Positions 1 to 7,824 of a stretch of DNA of 33,432 nt are shown here, piece by piece. Each line of letters starts with the position of its first letter. Positions within the stretch are counted from its first letter, which is position 1. The translations under genes and the position numbers were made by a program. Origin of the DNA: Algiphilus sp. (lineage in GTDB: Bacteria; Pseudomonadota; Gammaproteobacteria; Nevskiales; Nevskiaceae); the NCBI GenBank assembly GCA_022763315.1, contig JALEHA010000251.1, positions 1-33,432 of the forward strand, written 5' to 3'. The notes under the pieces are model-generated. The model was not told the origin of the DNA. It saw only the letters and a program-made list of their open reading frames with translations, and made no database searches.

Positions 1-648
1 CTTTTTCAGGATGATCTTGTAGCCGCGCATGGAATTGAACATGACATCCAGCGCGCCGTGGAAGACCCCCACCGCGCGGGCCAGATAGCCTCCGAGGGAG
101 CCACCAAAGCGCGCCTGATAGACATCGAAGGCCACGCACTTGTGCTCGGCTTCCTCGACGAAATGCCAGAGAATGAAGGAGGCCACCCGCGTGTCGCTGC
201 CGCCGAAGAGCTTGACGCGGTTGTTGATCAGCCAGCGCGTCACGCCCATGGTCATCGCCTCAAAACCGGCGGTGTAGGCCATCCGCCGACGCAGCGAGCG
301 TGTACTGAGCCGTGCGTAGGCGGCTTCCATGCGCGCTTCCAGGCCAGCCAGCTCGGGAAAGCCTTTGGCCTTGATCAGTTCGTTGAAGCGACGATGGGCG
401 CGGTAGTGAAACTGCTCCTGGGTATTGAAGGCCTTGGCCTCTTCTCCGACACGCGGATCGTCGATGGCTTGAGCGGCCTCGCGCACCGTCTTGATGAGGA
501 AGGGCTCAAGGTACGGCATCGTCAGGGATGCGCCGTTGACCATGGCACAGAATTCGGGGTCGTCGGCTTTCCAGATAGGCTGGATGTCGTCGGGAAAGAC
601 AAAATCAATGCGTCGCGGTATCGGCAGTGGCGCAGCGTCTTCAGCCAT
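1..648 (-). CDS. Metal-dependent hydrolase family protein (PF10118-like), 3' end cut by the window
   Basis: The minus-strand frame is open from the ATG at 648 to base 1, giving 216 codons with no stop, so the C-terminus lies outside the window. The protein starts MAEDAAPLPIPRRIDFVFPD and carries HYRAHRRFNELI and, further on, FVEEAEHKCVAFDVY; these His/Glu-rich helices resemble the predicted metal-dependent hydrolases of PF10118 (COG3687), a ferritin-like helical fold whose substrate is generally unknown. Its start overlaps the end of the upstream TetR gene by 8 bases, so the two are almost certainly co-transcribed and translationally coupled. This makes the hydrolase a likely target of that repressor. 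Family call is from memory of motifs; the reaction is unknown. Confidence 0.75.
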   Translation of the reverse strand, partial: MAEDAAPLPIPRRIDFVFPDDIQPIWKADDPEFCAMVNGASLTMPYLEPFLIKTVREAAQAIDDPRVGEEAKAFNTQEQFHYRAHRRFNELIKAKGFPELAGLEARMEAAYARLSTRSLRRRMAYTAGFEAMTMGVTRWLINNRVKLFGGSDTRVASFILWHFVEEAEHKCVAFDVYQARFGGSLGGYLARAVGVFHGALDVMFNSMRGYKIILKK

Positions 649-1312
649 GGTGGGTCTCCTCTCGCGGGTCGCCGGTGCTTCGCCCGGTCGCATTTTCGTA
701 GTGCTCCATGCCCATGCGCAGGGTATGGATCAGGGTCGGGGTCAACGCCTGTACGCTGCGCCCCATCTCGAATTGACCGGCCACCTGCAGCGACACCAGG
801 CCATGCGCCGCGATCCAGAACAGATGACTGGCGGTGAGCGGATCGACGGTGGCGGGCAACTCGCCGCAGGCCTGCGCGGCGGCAATGGTGCGGGTGCAGA
901 CATCCAGAGCGTCATGCTTGGCCGCGCGCAATTCCAGCGAACGCGTGGTGCCGCTGGGATCCTCCACATTGAAGAACATCAATGCATACCGTTCGGGCCG
1001 CTCAATGCCCGCGCGGATGTAGGCGTCGGCCAGCGTTTCCAGTTGCGCCTCGGGGCTCTCAATGCCTTCGATGGATGCCAGCATCACGCCTTCGATCCAA
1101 CGGTAGGAGCGGGCGCGGAGCGCGTTGACCAACGCTTCCTTACTGGGAAAGTAGCGATAGGGCGCCGAGTAACTGAGCGACAGCTCTGCGGCGAGCTTGC
1201 GGAAGCTCAGCGCCTCCAGCCCGCCTTCCTTCTCAAACACCGCCATCGCCGCGTCAAGAATGTCACCGCGCTTGCGTTGACGAACGCTTTCGCTGTCTTT
1301 CCTGCGTGCCAT
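641..1312 (-). CDS. TetR/AcrR family transcriptional regulator
   Basis: Protein of 223 codons. The N-terminal helix-turn-helix is clear: ILDAAMAVFEKEGG, then LSFRKLAAELSLSYSAPYRYF and PSKEALVNAL, the classic TetR pattern at about residues 15-60. The C-terminal part is helical and would bind ligand and dimerise (TetR_C_33/WHG-like, less certain). I take the ATG at 1312 (MARRKDSE); a GTG at 1327 would add five residues but lies inside the inverted repeat at 1316-1352, the probable operator. No good Shine-Dalgarno is visible before 1312, so a start at 1327 or a very short leader remains possible. The stop overlaps the start of the hydrolase gene, indicating an autoregulated two-gene operon. Confidence 0.9.
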   Translation of the reverse strand: MARRKDSESVRQRKRGDILDAAMAVFEKEGGLEALSFRKLAAELSLSYSAPYRYFPSKEALVNALRARSYRWIEGVMLASIEGIESPEAQLETLADAYIRAGIERPERYALMFFNVEDPSGTTRSLELRAAKHDALDVCTRTIAAAQACGELPATVDPLTASHLFWIAAHGLVSLQVAGQFEMGRSVQALTPTLIHTLRMGMEHYENATGRSTGDPREETHHG

Positions 1313-1315
1313 GCA

Positions 1316-1352
1316 TTCAGTTGACACCGTTTACTTGACGATGTCAACTGAA
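1316..1352. promoter_or_regulatory. Probable TetR operator: 11-bp perfect inverted repeat
   Basis: TTCAGTTGACA (1316-1326) and TGTCAACTGAA (1342-1352) are exact reverse complements with a 15-base spacer. The spacer also contributes TTGAC at 1335-1339, which pairs with GTCAA at 1343-1347, giving a second nested dyad. On the minus strand TTGACA at 1348-1343 could serve as a -35 box. The element lies immediately upstream of the TetR start, as expected for autoregulation. Confidence 0.7.
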
Positions 1353-1431
1353 TAAACCAGTGCGTCTTTGGATGGGCGATCAGTCCCAGAGGGAATCAGA
1401 GGGCCATGGCGGAACGCCGCTGACGATCTCG

Positions 1432-1797
1432 CTAGCTGCGTACGCGAAGGTACTGGCGGATAGGTTGCGCATTGACACACTCGGCCAGCTCGGGCTGGCC
1501 ATAGGCCAAGTCCTGCATGCAGGCGGCGCGGCGGCTGCAGCCATCGCAGCGATGGAGTTGTTCGGCCAAAGCAGTCTGCCCGGTGAAGGCGGCGTAGGCG
1601 CGTGGGTCAACGCCGAGGGCCTCCAGCATGCGCGCCAGCAAGGAGCGGCGAAAACGGGTGTCGAGGCCCTCGGATGGCACCGGCTGCTGCTTGCGGGCGT
1701 CGCGCCGCACAAGGAACACCACGAGCAGCAGCAGGGCGCCGATGGTCGCGATCCAGGACCAGGCATAGAACTGGGAGAGGGTGTCGAGTACGGCCAT
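1432..1797 (-). CDS. DUF6455 family small membrane protein
   Basis: A 121-residue protein with one N-terminal membrane segment (about residues 13-30, WIATIGALLLLVVFLV), followed by a charged stretch and a cysteine-containing tail HRCDGCSRRAACMQDLA (about 82-98). The C-x2-C...C arrangement resembles the DUF6455 family, where conserved cysteines could bind a metal or cofactor; the function is unknown. The MAVLDT start at 1797 is the only sensible one. The gene stands alone and is preceded by a perfect FNR/Anr box with a well-placed -10, so it is probably induced when oxygen is low. It is followed by the TetR gene, which has its own operator. Confidence 0.8.
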   Translation of the reverse strand: MAVLDTLSQFYAWSWIATIGALLLLVVFLVRRDARKQQPVPSEGLDTRFRRSLLARMLEALGVDPRAYAAFTGQTALAEQLHRCDGCSRRAACMQDLAYGQPELAECVNAQPIRQYLRVRS

Positions 1798-1825
1798 TGA
1801 CTTGCTCGGTTGTGGGCGTCCCTCG

Positions 1826-1831
1826 AGTATC
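1826..1831 (-). promoter_or_regulatory. -10 hexamer of the DUF6455 promoter
   Basis: The minus strand reads GATACT here. It lies exactly 22 bases downstream of the FNR-type box at 1854-1867, the spacing of class II FNR promoters (activator centred at -41.5). This predicts a transcription start near 1819 and a leader of about 20 bases. Confidence 0.55.
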
Positions 1832-1853
1832 GGGCAGGCGTTCAGGTCTGTGA

Positions 1854-1867
1854 TTGATCTGGATCAA
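1854..1867. promoter_or_regulatory. FNR/Anr binding box
   Basis: TTGAT-CTGG-ATCAA matches the FNR/Anr consensus TTGAT-N4-ATCAA at all ten specified positions. It is centred 64 bases upstream of the DUF6455 start codon and 116 bases upstream of the cupin gene on the other strand. The spacing to a -10 points to DUF6455 as the main target; effect on the cupin gene is possible but not indicated. Confidence 0.7.
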
Positions 1868-1976
1868 CCCGTTTTCGGGAAGACGACGAACGCTGCGTCG
1901 CTTTACTTGCGGTCGCTGTCATGGATCACCCCCGGGTCGTGGGTAGACTGATGGCACACTGCCTCGGAGGGATGCC

Positions 1977-2393
1977 ATGCCCGGTATCGACATCAGCAAA
2001 CACCCGATTCATCTCGGTCGCGGGGCGCAGGCGAGCGTCGAGCCCGAATTCACCGGCAGCATGCAGTGGTACGCCGACTATGTGGCCCGACACAGCGATG
2101 ATGGCGCCGAGGCCCGCCTGGTCAGCCTGCATCGCTTCAGCGAATCGTGGTCGGTCTGGGAGATGCACCCGCATGGCGCCGAGGTGGTGCTATGTCTGAG
2201 TGGCCACATGACCCTGCATCAGGAAGGTCAGGACGGAACCGTGCAGCGTGTTGATCTCGGGCCAGGGGAGTACGCCATCAATGCCGCCGGAACATGGCAT
2301 ACAGCGGATGCGCAAGCGGAGGTCAGCGCGCTGTTTATCACTGCAGGGGTGGGGACCGAGCATCGGCCGCGCGATAGCGCGGCGGCGCCGTAG
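1977..2393 (+). CDS. Cupin domain-containing protein
   Basis: A 138-residue single-domain protein. The central part WSVWEMHPHGAEVVLCLSGHMTLHQEGQ followed by VDLGPGEYAINAAGTWHTA fits the two conserved cupin motifs: the first supplies H, a carboxylate and the G-rich turn, the second the PGEY...WHT histidine, which together would bind a metal in a small beta-barrel. No signal peptide is seen, so it is cytoplasmic. Start ATG at 1977 has GGAGG eight bases upstream. The substrate cannot be told from sequence; such proteins range from isomerases and dioxygenases to sugar or ligand binders. The gene is alone and converges on the NmrA-like gene 51 bases away. Confidence 0.82.
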   Translation: MPGIDISKHPIHLGRGAQASVEPEFTGSMQWYADYVARHSDDGAEARLVSLHRFSESWSVWEMHPHGAEVVLCLSGHMTLHQEGQDGTVQRVDLGPGEYAINAAGTWHTADAQAEVSALFITAGVGTEHRPRDSAAAP

Positions 2394-2444
2394 ACACAGC
2401 GCCGGACCAGACGCCCGGACACGCCGCGTCGCTGGCGTATGGGA

Positions 2445-3368
2445 TCAGCCCTCAAGGGCCATCGCCTGCAAGCCCTCGCGGATCGGTGTCACGCGGAACG
2501 CCGGAAAGCGCTGCTTGAATTTGTCGGAGACGAAGAGGTTGTCCACGGCATAGCGCGGCAGCAGCTCGGCGGCGTCACGCACCTGCGCGCTGAACAGACC
2601 AGCGAGACGCAGTTGCCAGGGTTTGAGCACGCGATAACGCGCCGCCGTGCCGAAGATCTCCGCCGCAAGCTCGATGAACTGCCGGTAGGTCAGGCGTGCG
2701 TCGTCGCAGGGCAGGTGCCAGCTCTGTCCGTAGGCGTCTTCTGTATTGCCGATCAGGACCATGGCACGACTGGCGTCCGGGGTATAGATCAGGGTGCGCA
2801 GGGTGTCATCGCGCACAAAGACCTTGGCTTGCTTGCCTGCTTTCAATGGCGCGATCACGGTGCTGTTGGTGATGCTTTGCGTCTTGCCGGGACCGTAGAA
2901 CTCGGGCGCGCGACAGATCGTGGCCTGCACACGCTGCTGATCCATCGCCTCCTGCAGCATGTGGGTGATCTCGCCGCGCACCCGGCCTTTGACACCGTGC
3001 GGCCGGAAAGGCGTTTCCTCGGTCTGTGGCTCGGCGGTCTGGGGGTACATATAGGTGTTATCGAAGTACACCAGGCGGGCGTCATGACGGCCGCAGGCGT
3101 CGATAACGTTGCGCATCATTACCGGCCATTCGGCGACCCAGCGCTGGGTATCCATTGGCAGGCCGGCGGTCAAGTAGACCGTCTGCGAGCCCGCAACCGC
3201 CTGCTGGGTCTGTGCGGCGTCGAGCAGATCGGCGCTGAGTAACTCATCCGAGTCATTGACCTTGCGCGGGTTGCGGCTCACCAGCCGGATGGCGCCCGCA
3301 CAGTCTTGCTTCAGGTTGCGCGCCACTTCGCGGCCGATCTGGCCGCTGGCGCCGAGGATGGTGTGCAT
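2445..3368 (-). CDS. NmrA-like / extended SDR NAD(P)-binding protein
   Basis: A 307-residue protein starting MHTILGASGQIGREVARNL. The GASGQIG glycine-rich loop (residues about 6-12) after a first beta strand is the dinucleotide-binding motif of atypical or extended short-chain dehydrogenases. VYFDNTYMYPQ and later motifs resemble nucleoside-diphosphate-sugar epimerases, but the canonical YxxxK catalytic pair is not obvious, so it may be a redox sensor or an atypical reductase. The start at 3368 is chosen over an upstream in-frame one at 3503 because AGGAG lies eight bases before it and the fold begins there. It lies 116 bases downstream of truD on the same strand and may be read through from it. 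Confidence 0.82.
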   Translation of the reverse strand: MHTILGASGQIGREVARNLKQDCAGAIRLVSRNPRKVNDSDELLSADLLDAAQTQQAVAGSQTVYLTAGLPMDTQRWVAEWPVMMRNVIDACGRHDARLVYFDNTYMYPQTAEPQTEETPFRPHGVKGRVRGEITHMLQEAMDQQRVQATICRAPEFYGPGKTQSITNSTVIAPLKAGKQAKVFVRDDTLRTLIYTPDASRAMVLIGNTEDAYGQSWHLPCDDARLTYRQFIELAAEIFGTAARYRVLKPWQLRLAGLFSAQVRDAAELLPRYAVDNLFVSDKFKQRFPAFRVTPIREGLQAMALEG

Positions 3369-3484
3369 GCAGCGACTCCTGAGGGGAATGCTGTGGTGAA
3401 CGTGCGGCGTGCCTGAACGCAACGCAGCATGAAGACCATGCCAGATGGGCGATAGCGGCGTTGGTGAGGAAGCAGGCGGCGTCC

Positions 3485-4507
3485 TCAGACCGTTTCGCGC
3501 CAAGCCGCGACTTCGCGCAGGACTGCGGTGGCATAGCTACCCGCTGGCAGGGAGAAGGCCACCACCAGCGTACGGGCGTCGGTCCATTCCCATTGCAGCG
3601 CCTCCGGAACCAGGCGCAGGGCGCGGCGATCCTGATCCAGTCGCTGGCGGGCGAGGCCTTCCGCCAGCTTCTGATTCTGCTGGGCGACTGCTTCCTCAAG
3701 AGCGGCTGCCTCCGCCTGGCTGGGCAGGGCACCGCTGCCCCAAAGCGGACCGGAGGGGTGGATATCCCCCTTCGCAGCGCGGACGTCGTGCGTTGCCTGC
3801 TCGGCGTTGTCGGCGACAAACCAAGAGCGCGAACCAGCCAGGCAGCAGCATTCCCCATTGAGAATGCGGTCCCAGTTGCCGGCCTGGACGCGGCAGGCAA
3901 GCACGGCATTGAAGATCTGCGAACGCGCGGCGGAAATGAGCATGCCGTGCTGCTTGCGCGGTATGCGGCGTCCGGCGAACAAGGCGAGAGCGCGTTGGAT
4001 GTTCTGCCCTTCGCGACCAAATCGCTGCTCGCCAAAGTAGTTCGGAACACCGCGGCGGGCGATGGCCTGAAGGCAGGCTTCGGCCTGGTCACGCGCACCC
4101 GTGATCTCGCGCAGCGTGATGCGGAAGGCATTGCCGTTGAGCGCACCGCGGCGCAGCTTTCGGTGATGTCGCGTGTGGCTGAGTATTTCTACATCGGGCT
4201 CGGGGAACTGCCCCCAATCCGGTGCTTCCTTGCCCGGCAGATGAACCGAATAGGTCTGCGTGGTCACCGCGTGCCGGTCCTTCATGCCGGCAAAACTCAC
4301 ATCGCGTGCCGGCACTCCGGCGAATGCGGCGATGCGCTCGGCCAGCCAATCGCTATTGGTTCCGCGCTTGCGTACCGTCAGGAAGACGTGCTCGCCCTCG
4401 CCGCTGGGGGTGATACCAAGATCCTCGTCGACGAGGAAATCTTCAGGCGTGGCGCGCAATACCGCCGACAGAGGCGGGCCGCCATGGGCATAGGGAAGTT
4501 CGGACAC
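3485..4507 (-). CDS. truD: tRNA pseudouridine(13) synthase TruD
   Basis: A 340-residue enzyme that converts U13 of tRNA(Glu) to pseudouridine. The catalytic motif AGMKDRHA puts the nucleophilic aspartate at residue 77, close to Asp80 of the E. coli enzyme. Other family signatures are PEDFLVDEDL near the N-terminus, RRGALNGNAFRI and RRGVPNYFGEQRFGREG. Length matches the family (about 340-350). The start codon is GTG at 4507, supported by the typical opening LPYAHGGPPL and by absence of an alternative ATG upstream. In many gammaproteobacteria truD sits with surE/pcm/ispF; here it is instead between metY and an NmrA-like gene. Confidence 0.96.
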   Translation of the reverse strand: MSELPYAHGGPPLSAVLRATPEDFLVDEDLGITPSGEGEHVFLTVRKRGTNSDWLAERIAAFAGVPARDVSFAGMKDRHAVTTQTYSVHLPGKEAPDWGQFPEPDVEILSHTRHHRKLRRGALNGNAFRITLREITGARDQAEACLQAIARRGVPNYFGEQRFGREGQNIQRALALFAGRRIPRKQHGMLISAARSQIFNAVLACRVQAGNWDRILNGECCCLAGSRSWFVADNAEQATHDVRAAKGDIHPSGPLWGSGALPSQAEAAALEEAVAQQNQKLAEGLARQRLDQDRRALRLVPEALQWEWTDARTLVVAFSLPAGSYATAVLREVAAWRETV

Positions 4508-4579
4508 AGTCGCTTGGAAGCAAGAAGCAGGCGCGGATTCTGCAGCAGTTCATTCCGGAGGGTGTGTCGCCAGCGCGCT

Positions 4580-4612
4580 GGACCGGGTCCGCGCAGATGG
4601 TGGACCCGGTCC
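4580..4612 (-). terminator. Stem-loop between metY and truD
   Basis: GGACCGGGTCC (4580-4590) and GGACCCGGTCC (4602-4612) form an 11-bp perfect stem with an 11-base loop, 18 bases past the metY stop. There is no T-tract in the metY direction (the T-rich side, TTGTCTTC, is on the plus strand), so it would be an imperfect or Rho-assisted terminator, or an mRNA-stabilising structure. Confidence 0.5.
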
Positions 4613-4629
4613 TTGTCTTCCGGTGGCGC

Positions 4630-5916
4630 TCAGGCGGCCTGCAGCGCCTGATCCAGGTCTGCGATCAGATCGTCGATGTGCTCGATGCCCACCGATAGCC
4701 GCACCATGTCCTCACTGACTCCGGCCGCCGCGAGTTCATCAGCGTTGAGCTGACGATGCGTGGTCGAAGCGGGATGCGTCGCCAGCGACTTGGCGTCGCC
4801 GATGTTGACCAGCCGGGTGAAAAGCTGCAGCGCATCCTGGAAGCGCGCACCGCCATCATGACCACCCGCCACGCCAAAGGTCAGCACGCCCGCCGCGCGA
4901 CCGCCCAGGTACTTCTGCGCCAGCGCGTGATCCGGGTGATCCGGCAGTCCCGCGTAGCGAACCCACTGGACCTTGGGGTGCTGTTGCAGATACTCGGCAA
5001 TGCGCAGGCTGTTGTCGTTGATGCGGTCCATGCGCAGGGCGACGGTCTCGATGCCCTGCAGGATCTGGAAGGCGTTGAAGGGCGACAGCGCCGCACCGGT
5101 GTTGCGCAGCGGCACCACACGGGCGCGGCCGATATAGGCGGCTTCGCCCATGGCTTCGGTGTAGACCACGCCGTGATAGCTCGGGTCCGGCTCATTGAGC
5201 TGTGGGAAACGCTGTGCATGCGCTGCCCAGTCGAAGCGACCGGAATCCACGATGGCGCCGCCCAGAGTGGTGCCGTGACCGCCAAGATACTTGGTGAGCG
5301 AGTGCACCACGATGTCGGCGCCGTGCTCAAAGGGTCGCAGCATGTAGGGCGTGGCCACGGTGTTATCGACAATCAAGGGCACGCCGTGGGCGTGCGCGAT
5401 ATCCGCGATGGCAGCAATGTCGCTGACATTACCGAGCGGGTTGCCGATGGATTCGATGAAGACGGCCTTGGTCTTGTCGTCGATGTGCTGGGCGAAGCTG
5501 TTCGGCTCGCGTGGGTCGGCGAAGCGCACCTCCAGACCAAGCTGCGGCATGGTGTGCGCGAACAGGTTGTAGGTGCCGCCGTAGAGGGTGCTGGCCGACA
5601 CGATATTGTCGCCCGCGCGGGCGATCGTCTGAATGGCATAGAGCACCGCTGCCTGACCGGACGCGGTGGTCAGTGCCCCTACGCCGCCTTCCAGCGCGGC
5701 CATGCGCTGTTCCAGCACGCCGCAGGTCGGATTCATGATGCGTGAATAAATATTGCCTTCGACCTTGAGATCGAAAAGATCCGCACCGTGCTGGGTGTCG
5801 TCGAAGGAATAGGCGACGGTCTGGTAGATCGGCACGGCGACCGCGCGGGTGACGGGGTCGGGCGAGTAACCACCGTGCACGGCAACGGTTTCGAACTTCC
5901 AGTCGGCATGGCTCAT
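4630..5916 (-). CDS. metY: O-acetylhomoserine sulfhydrylase (MetY type)
   Basis: A 428-residue PLP enzyme of the Cys/Met metabolism family. It would make homocysteine from O-acetyl-homoserine and sulfide in methionine biosynthesis. The PLP-binding lysine is Lys209 in VVHSLTKYLGGHGTT; Asp184 in LIVDNT is the residue that contacts the pyridine nitrogen; YSRIMNPT and GNP (about 159) are also typical. Length and the opening FETVAVHGGYSPDP...AVPIYQT are those of MetY rather than MetB/MetC (about 390). An AGGAG eight bases before ATG supports the start. The leader of about 180 bases before it shows no riboswitch I can recognise. Confidence 0.94.
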   Translation of the reverse strand: MSHADWKFETVAVHGGYSPDPVTRAVAVPIYQTVAYSFDDTQHGADLFDLKVEGNIYSRIMNPTCGVLEQRMAALEGGVGALTTASGQAAVLYAIQTIARAGDNIVSASTLYGGTYNLFAHTMPQLGLEVRFADPREPNSFAQHIDDKTKAVFIESIGNPLGNVSDIAAIADIAHAHGVPLIVDNTVATPYMLRPFEHGADIVVHSLTKYLGGHGTTLGGAIVDSGRFDWAAHAQRFPQLNEPDPSYHGVVYTEAMGEAAYIGRARVVPLRNTGAALSPFNAFQILQGIETVALRMDRINDNSLRIAEYLQQHPKVQWVRYAGLPDHPDHALAQKYLGGRAAGVLTFGVAGGHDGGARFQDALQLFTRLVNIGDAKSLATHPASTTHRQLNADELAAAGVSEDMVRLSVGIEHIDDLIADLDQALQAA

Positions 5917-6102
5917 CTTGGTCTCCTGATCACTGTGGGCATGCTATGCAGCGCGGCTTGGTAGACGCGAAGCCTGAAGCCGCAGGCGACACACTCTACG
6001 CTCCGTGGACCGTCCTGCCGGCATCACGCTCCAAAGGCGCCGATAGTACTTTGTGACAGCCCCCGAGGGCAGCGCGCGCCTGGCACCCTGCCGCAGAAGA
6101 CA

Positions 6103-6137
6103 ATGGCCGACGAAGGCGTCGCGCCTCCGCCGGCCAT
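6103..6137 (-). terminator. Probable terminator of the first PepSY gene
   Basis: ATGGCCG (6103-6109) pairs with CGGCCAT (6131-6137), and CGAAGGCG (6111-6118) with CGCCTCCG (6122-6129) with one mismatch, leaving a TCG loop. On the minus strand the stem is followed by TGTCTTCTGC. It begins 29 bases past the PepSY stop at 6166. T-tract is short. Confidence 0.55.
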
Positions 6138-6165
6138 CAGCCCTTTGGTCAAGGGGCGGGATGCA

Positions 6166-6636
6166 TCAGTCGTGATCGACCTCGATCACCTCGTTGCTGG
6201 TTGGGTCAAAGGTGACTTCCAGTTCCCGCTTGTCGGCGTCGTAACCATCGACTTCGACGCGGCCATCGCCTTCGATCTGGACCTCTTCCACGGTCACCAT
6301 GCCCGCATCGCGCGCCGCCGTCAGTGCGCTTCTGACCTGATCGGGCGTCATGCTCGCACTGGCGTGCGTGCGCTTGGACTGTCGTTCGCGCTGCGGTTCG
6401 CCCGCTTCGTTCAGGGTGACCTCGGCGTACCAGTCGTTGTCCGCGAGAAAACCTTCGATTTCGCTCCGCCCGAAACGCTTGTATTCAATCTCCTCAAAGG
6501 AGGCGAACCCATATTGCATGGCCTGGTCCACCACGCGTCCGGCTTCGTCAATAGGACGTTTCGCCTGGGCCATGGCGGAGAACCCCAACCCGGCACTCAC
6601 CAGCACAATCGTCAAAGCGGCAGATGACTTCTTCAT
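6166..6636 (-). CDS. Secreted PepSY-domain protein
   Basis: A 156-residue protein with a clear signal peptide (MKKSSAALTIVLVSAGLGFSAMAQA, cleavage after about 25). The mature part contains PepSY-like repeats: a first one around FASFEEIEYKRFGRSEIEG...WYAEVTL and a second ending VTVEEVQIEGDGRVEVDGYDADKRELEVTFD, so it would be a periplasmic acidic protein. PepSY domains inhibit or chaperone peptidases and are common beside two-component systems. A strong AGGAG lies upstream. It is transcribed away from a second PepSY gene that heads the two-component operon, suggesting it belongs to the same regulon. Exact ligand is unknown. Confidence 0.82.
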   Translation of the reverse strand: MKKSSAALTIVLVSAGLGFSAMAQAKRPIDEAGRVVDQAMQYGFASFEEIEYKRFGRSEIEGFLADNDWYAEVTLNEAGEPQRERQSKRTHASASMTPDQVRSALTAARDAGMVTVEEVQIEGDGRVEVDGYDADKRELEVTFDPTSNEVIEVDHD

Positions 6637-6811
6637 TCCTCACTCCTGTTCACAGTGGATAGGCGATTGGGCGCATCGGCCTCAACCGTGAAGCGATACT
6701 GCGCGGGGGCGGTTGTCCGCTGAATGATCGCGGTTGACAGGTTTCATTCATGATGGGGCCGGGGCCCGCACTGTCACTCTTCATTCATGCGGCCTCTGGA
6801 ACACTGCGGCA

Positions 6812-7159
6812 ATGATCACGCGCGCACCTGCAAAAGCCTTCATCACCATTGCCGCTGCAGCGGTGCTGTCCCTGTTGTGGGTGGAAGCACCTGAGGCGGA
6901 CGAAATCCAGCAGAGCGATATTCGCGATCGGGTACAGTCAGGCGAACTGGTACCGCTGCGCAGGATTCTCGACACCATTGAAGCGCAGTACATCGGCGAT
7001 ATTCTGGAAGTGGAACTGGAACACGACGACGGACTCCTGATCTATGAAGTCGAGTTACTGGGGCCGCAAGGCCAGCTCGTCGAATTCGAGTTTGATGCGC
7101 GCGACGGCAGTCTTCTGGAAATCGAGGGGCGTGACCTCAAAGCGATTCGGCGGCAATGA
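6812..7159 (+). CDS. Small PepSY-domain protein, first gene of a two-component operon
   Basis: A 115-residue protein from the ATG at 6812, with an N-terminal export signal (FITIAAAAVLSLLWVEAPEA) and one PepSY domain: VPLRRILDTIEAQYIGDILEVELEHDDGLLIYEVELLGPQGQLVEFEFDARDGSLLEIEG, about residues 45-105. An in-frame TTG at 6734 would add 26 residues of non-signal sequence and is less likely. The stop overlaps the start of the response-regulator gene (ATGA), so it is translationally coupled. PepSY proteins in this position are usually periplasmic modulators of the sensor kinase or targets of the system. Role inferred from position. Confidence 0.85.
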   Translation: MITRAPAKAFITIAAAAVLSLLWVEAPEADEIQQSDIRDRVQSGELVPLRRILDTIEAQYIGDILEVELEHDDGLLIYEVELLGPQGQLVEFEFDARDGSLLEIEGRDLKAIRRQ

Positions 7160-7824
7160 AAATCCTTCTCATCGAAGACGACGCCGCGCTGGCTGACGCA
7201 TTGGCGGCCGCGCTCGGCGATGCCGGTCTGGTGGTCGAGACCGCGCGCAGTGGTGAAGCAGGTGATTACCTCATCCGCACCGAGCGGTACGACGCGGTCA
7301 TCCTTGATATCGGTCTACCGGACGGCAGCGGTATCCGCTGGCTGGAACAATGGCGCGCCGATGGCATTGATCTCCCGGTGCTGGTACTGACCGCGCGCGA
7401 GCGTTGGTCCGACAAAGCCGCCGGCTTTTCAGCCGGCGCGGATGACTACGTCACCAAGCCCTTTGAAAGCGCCGAAGTGCTGTTCCGTCTGCGCGCACTG
7501 ATGCGACGCAGCCACGGCCACGCGCACCCGGTGTTGCGCTGCGGCGCGCTGCGCTATGACACCCATGTGGGCAGTGTCACCCTGGCCGGCCGTCCCATTG
7601 CCTTGACAGCACAGGAGTCCAAGCTGCTGGGCTATCTGATGCATGCCGCACCGAGGATCGTGACGCGTAGCGAGCTGGCCGAGCACGTCTACGATCGTGA
7701 TCACGAACCGGACTCGAACGTCATCGACGTTCAGATCAGCCGCCTGCGCAAAAAGCTGGGCAGCGCACGCATTGTGACGCTGCGTGGCCGTGGTTATCGC
7801 GTGGTGGATGATCCGGAGCCATGA
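7156..7824 (+). CDS. OmpR/PhoB-family response regulator
   Basis: A 222-residue two-domain regulator. The receiver domain has the acidic pocket EDD (residues 7-9), phosphoacceptor Asp51 in AVILDIGLPDG, Thr79 and Lys101 in YVTKPF. The C-terminal winged helix (about 125-220) has LTAQESKLLGYLM, the recognition helix region SNVIDVQISRLRKKL and the wing VTLRGRGYRV. It is closest in style to the QseB/PmrA group. The ATGA overlaps with both neighbours place it in a single PepSY-regulator-kinase operon. Its targets probably include its own operon and the divergent PepSY gene. Confidence 0.95.
   Translation: MKILLIEDDAALADALAAALGDAGLVVETARSGEAGDYLIRTERYDAVILDIGLPDGSGIRWLEQWRADGIDLPVLVLTARERWSDKAAGFSAGADDYVTKPFESAEVLFRLRALMRRSHGHAHPVLRCGALRYDTHVGSVTLAGRPIALTAQESKLLGYLMHAAPRIVTRSELAEHVYDRDHEPDSNVIDVQISRLRKKLGSARIVTLRGRGYRVVDDPEP

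Noticed and set aside
3463-3487. TGAGGA/TCCTCA hairpin at the end of truD
   Set aside because: Only six pairs, overlaps the stop codon and has no T-tract.
5917-6100. SAM/SAH riboswitch before metY
   Set aside because: Only a five-pair hairpin (GCCTG/CAGGC) is visible; none of the conserved cores I know is present.
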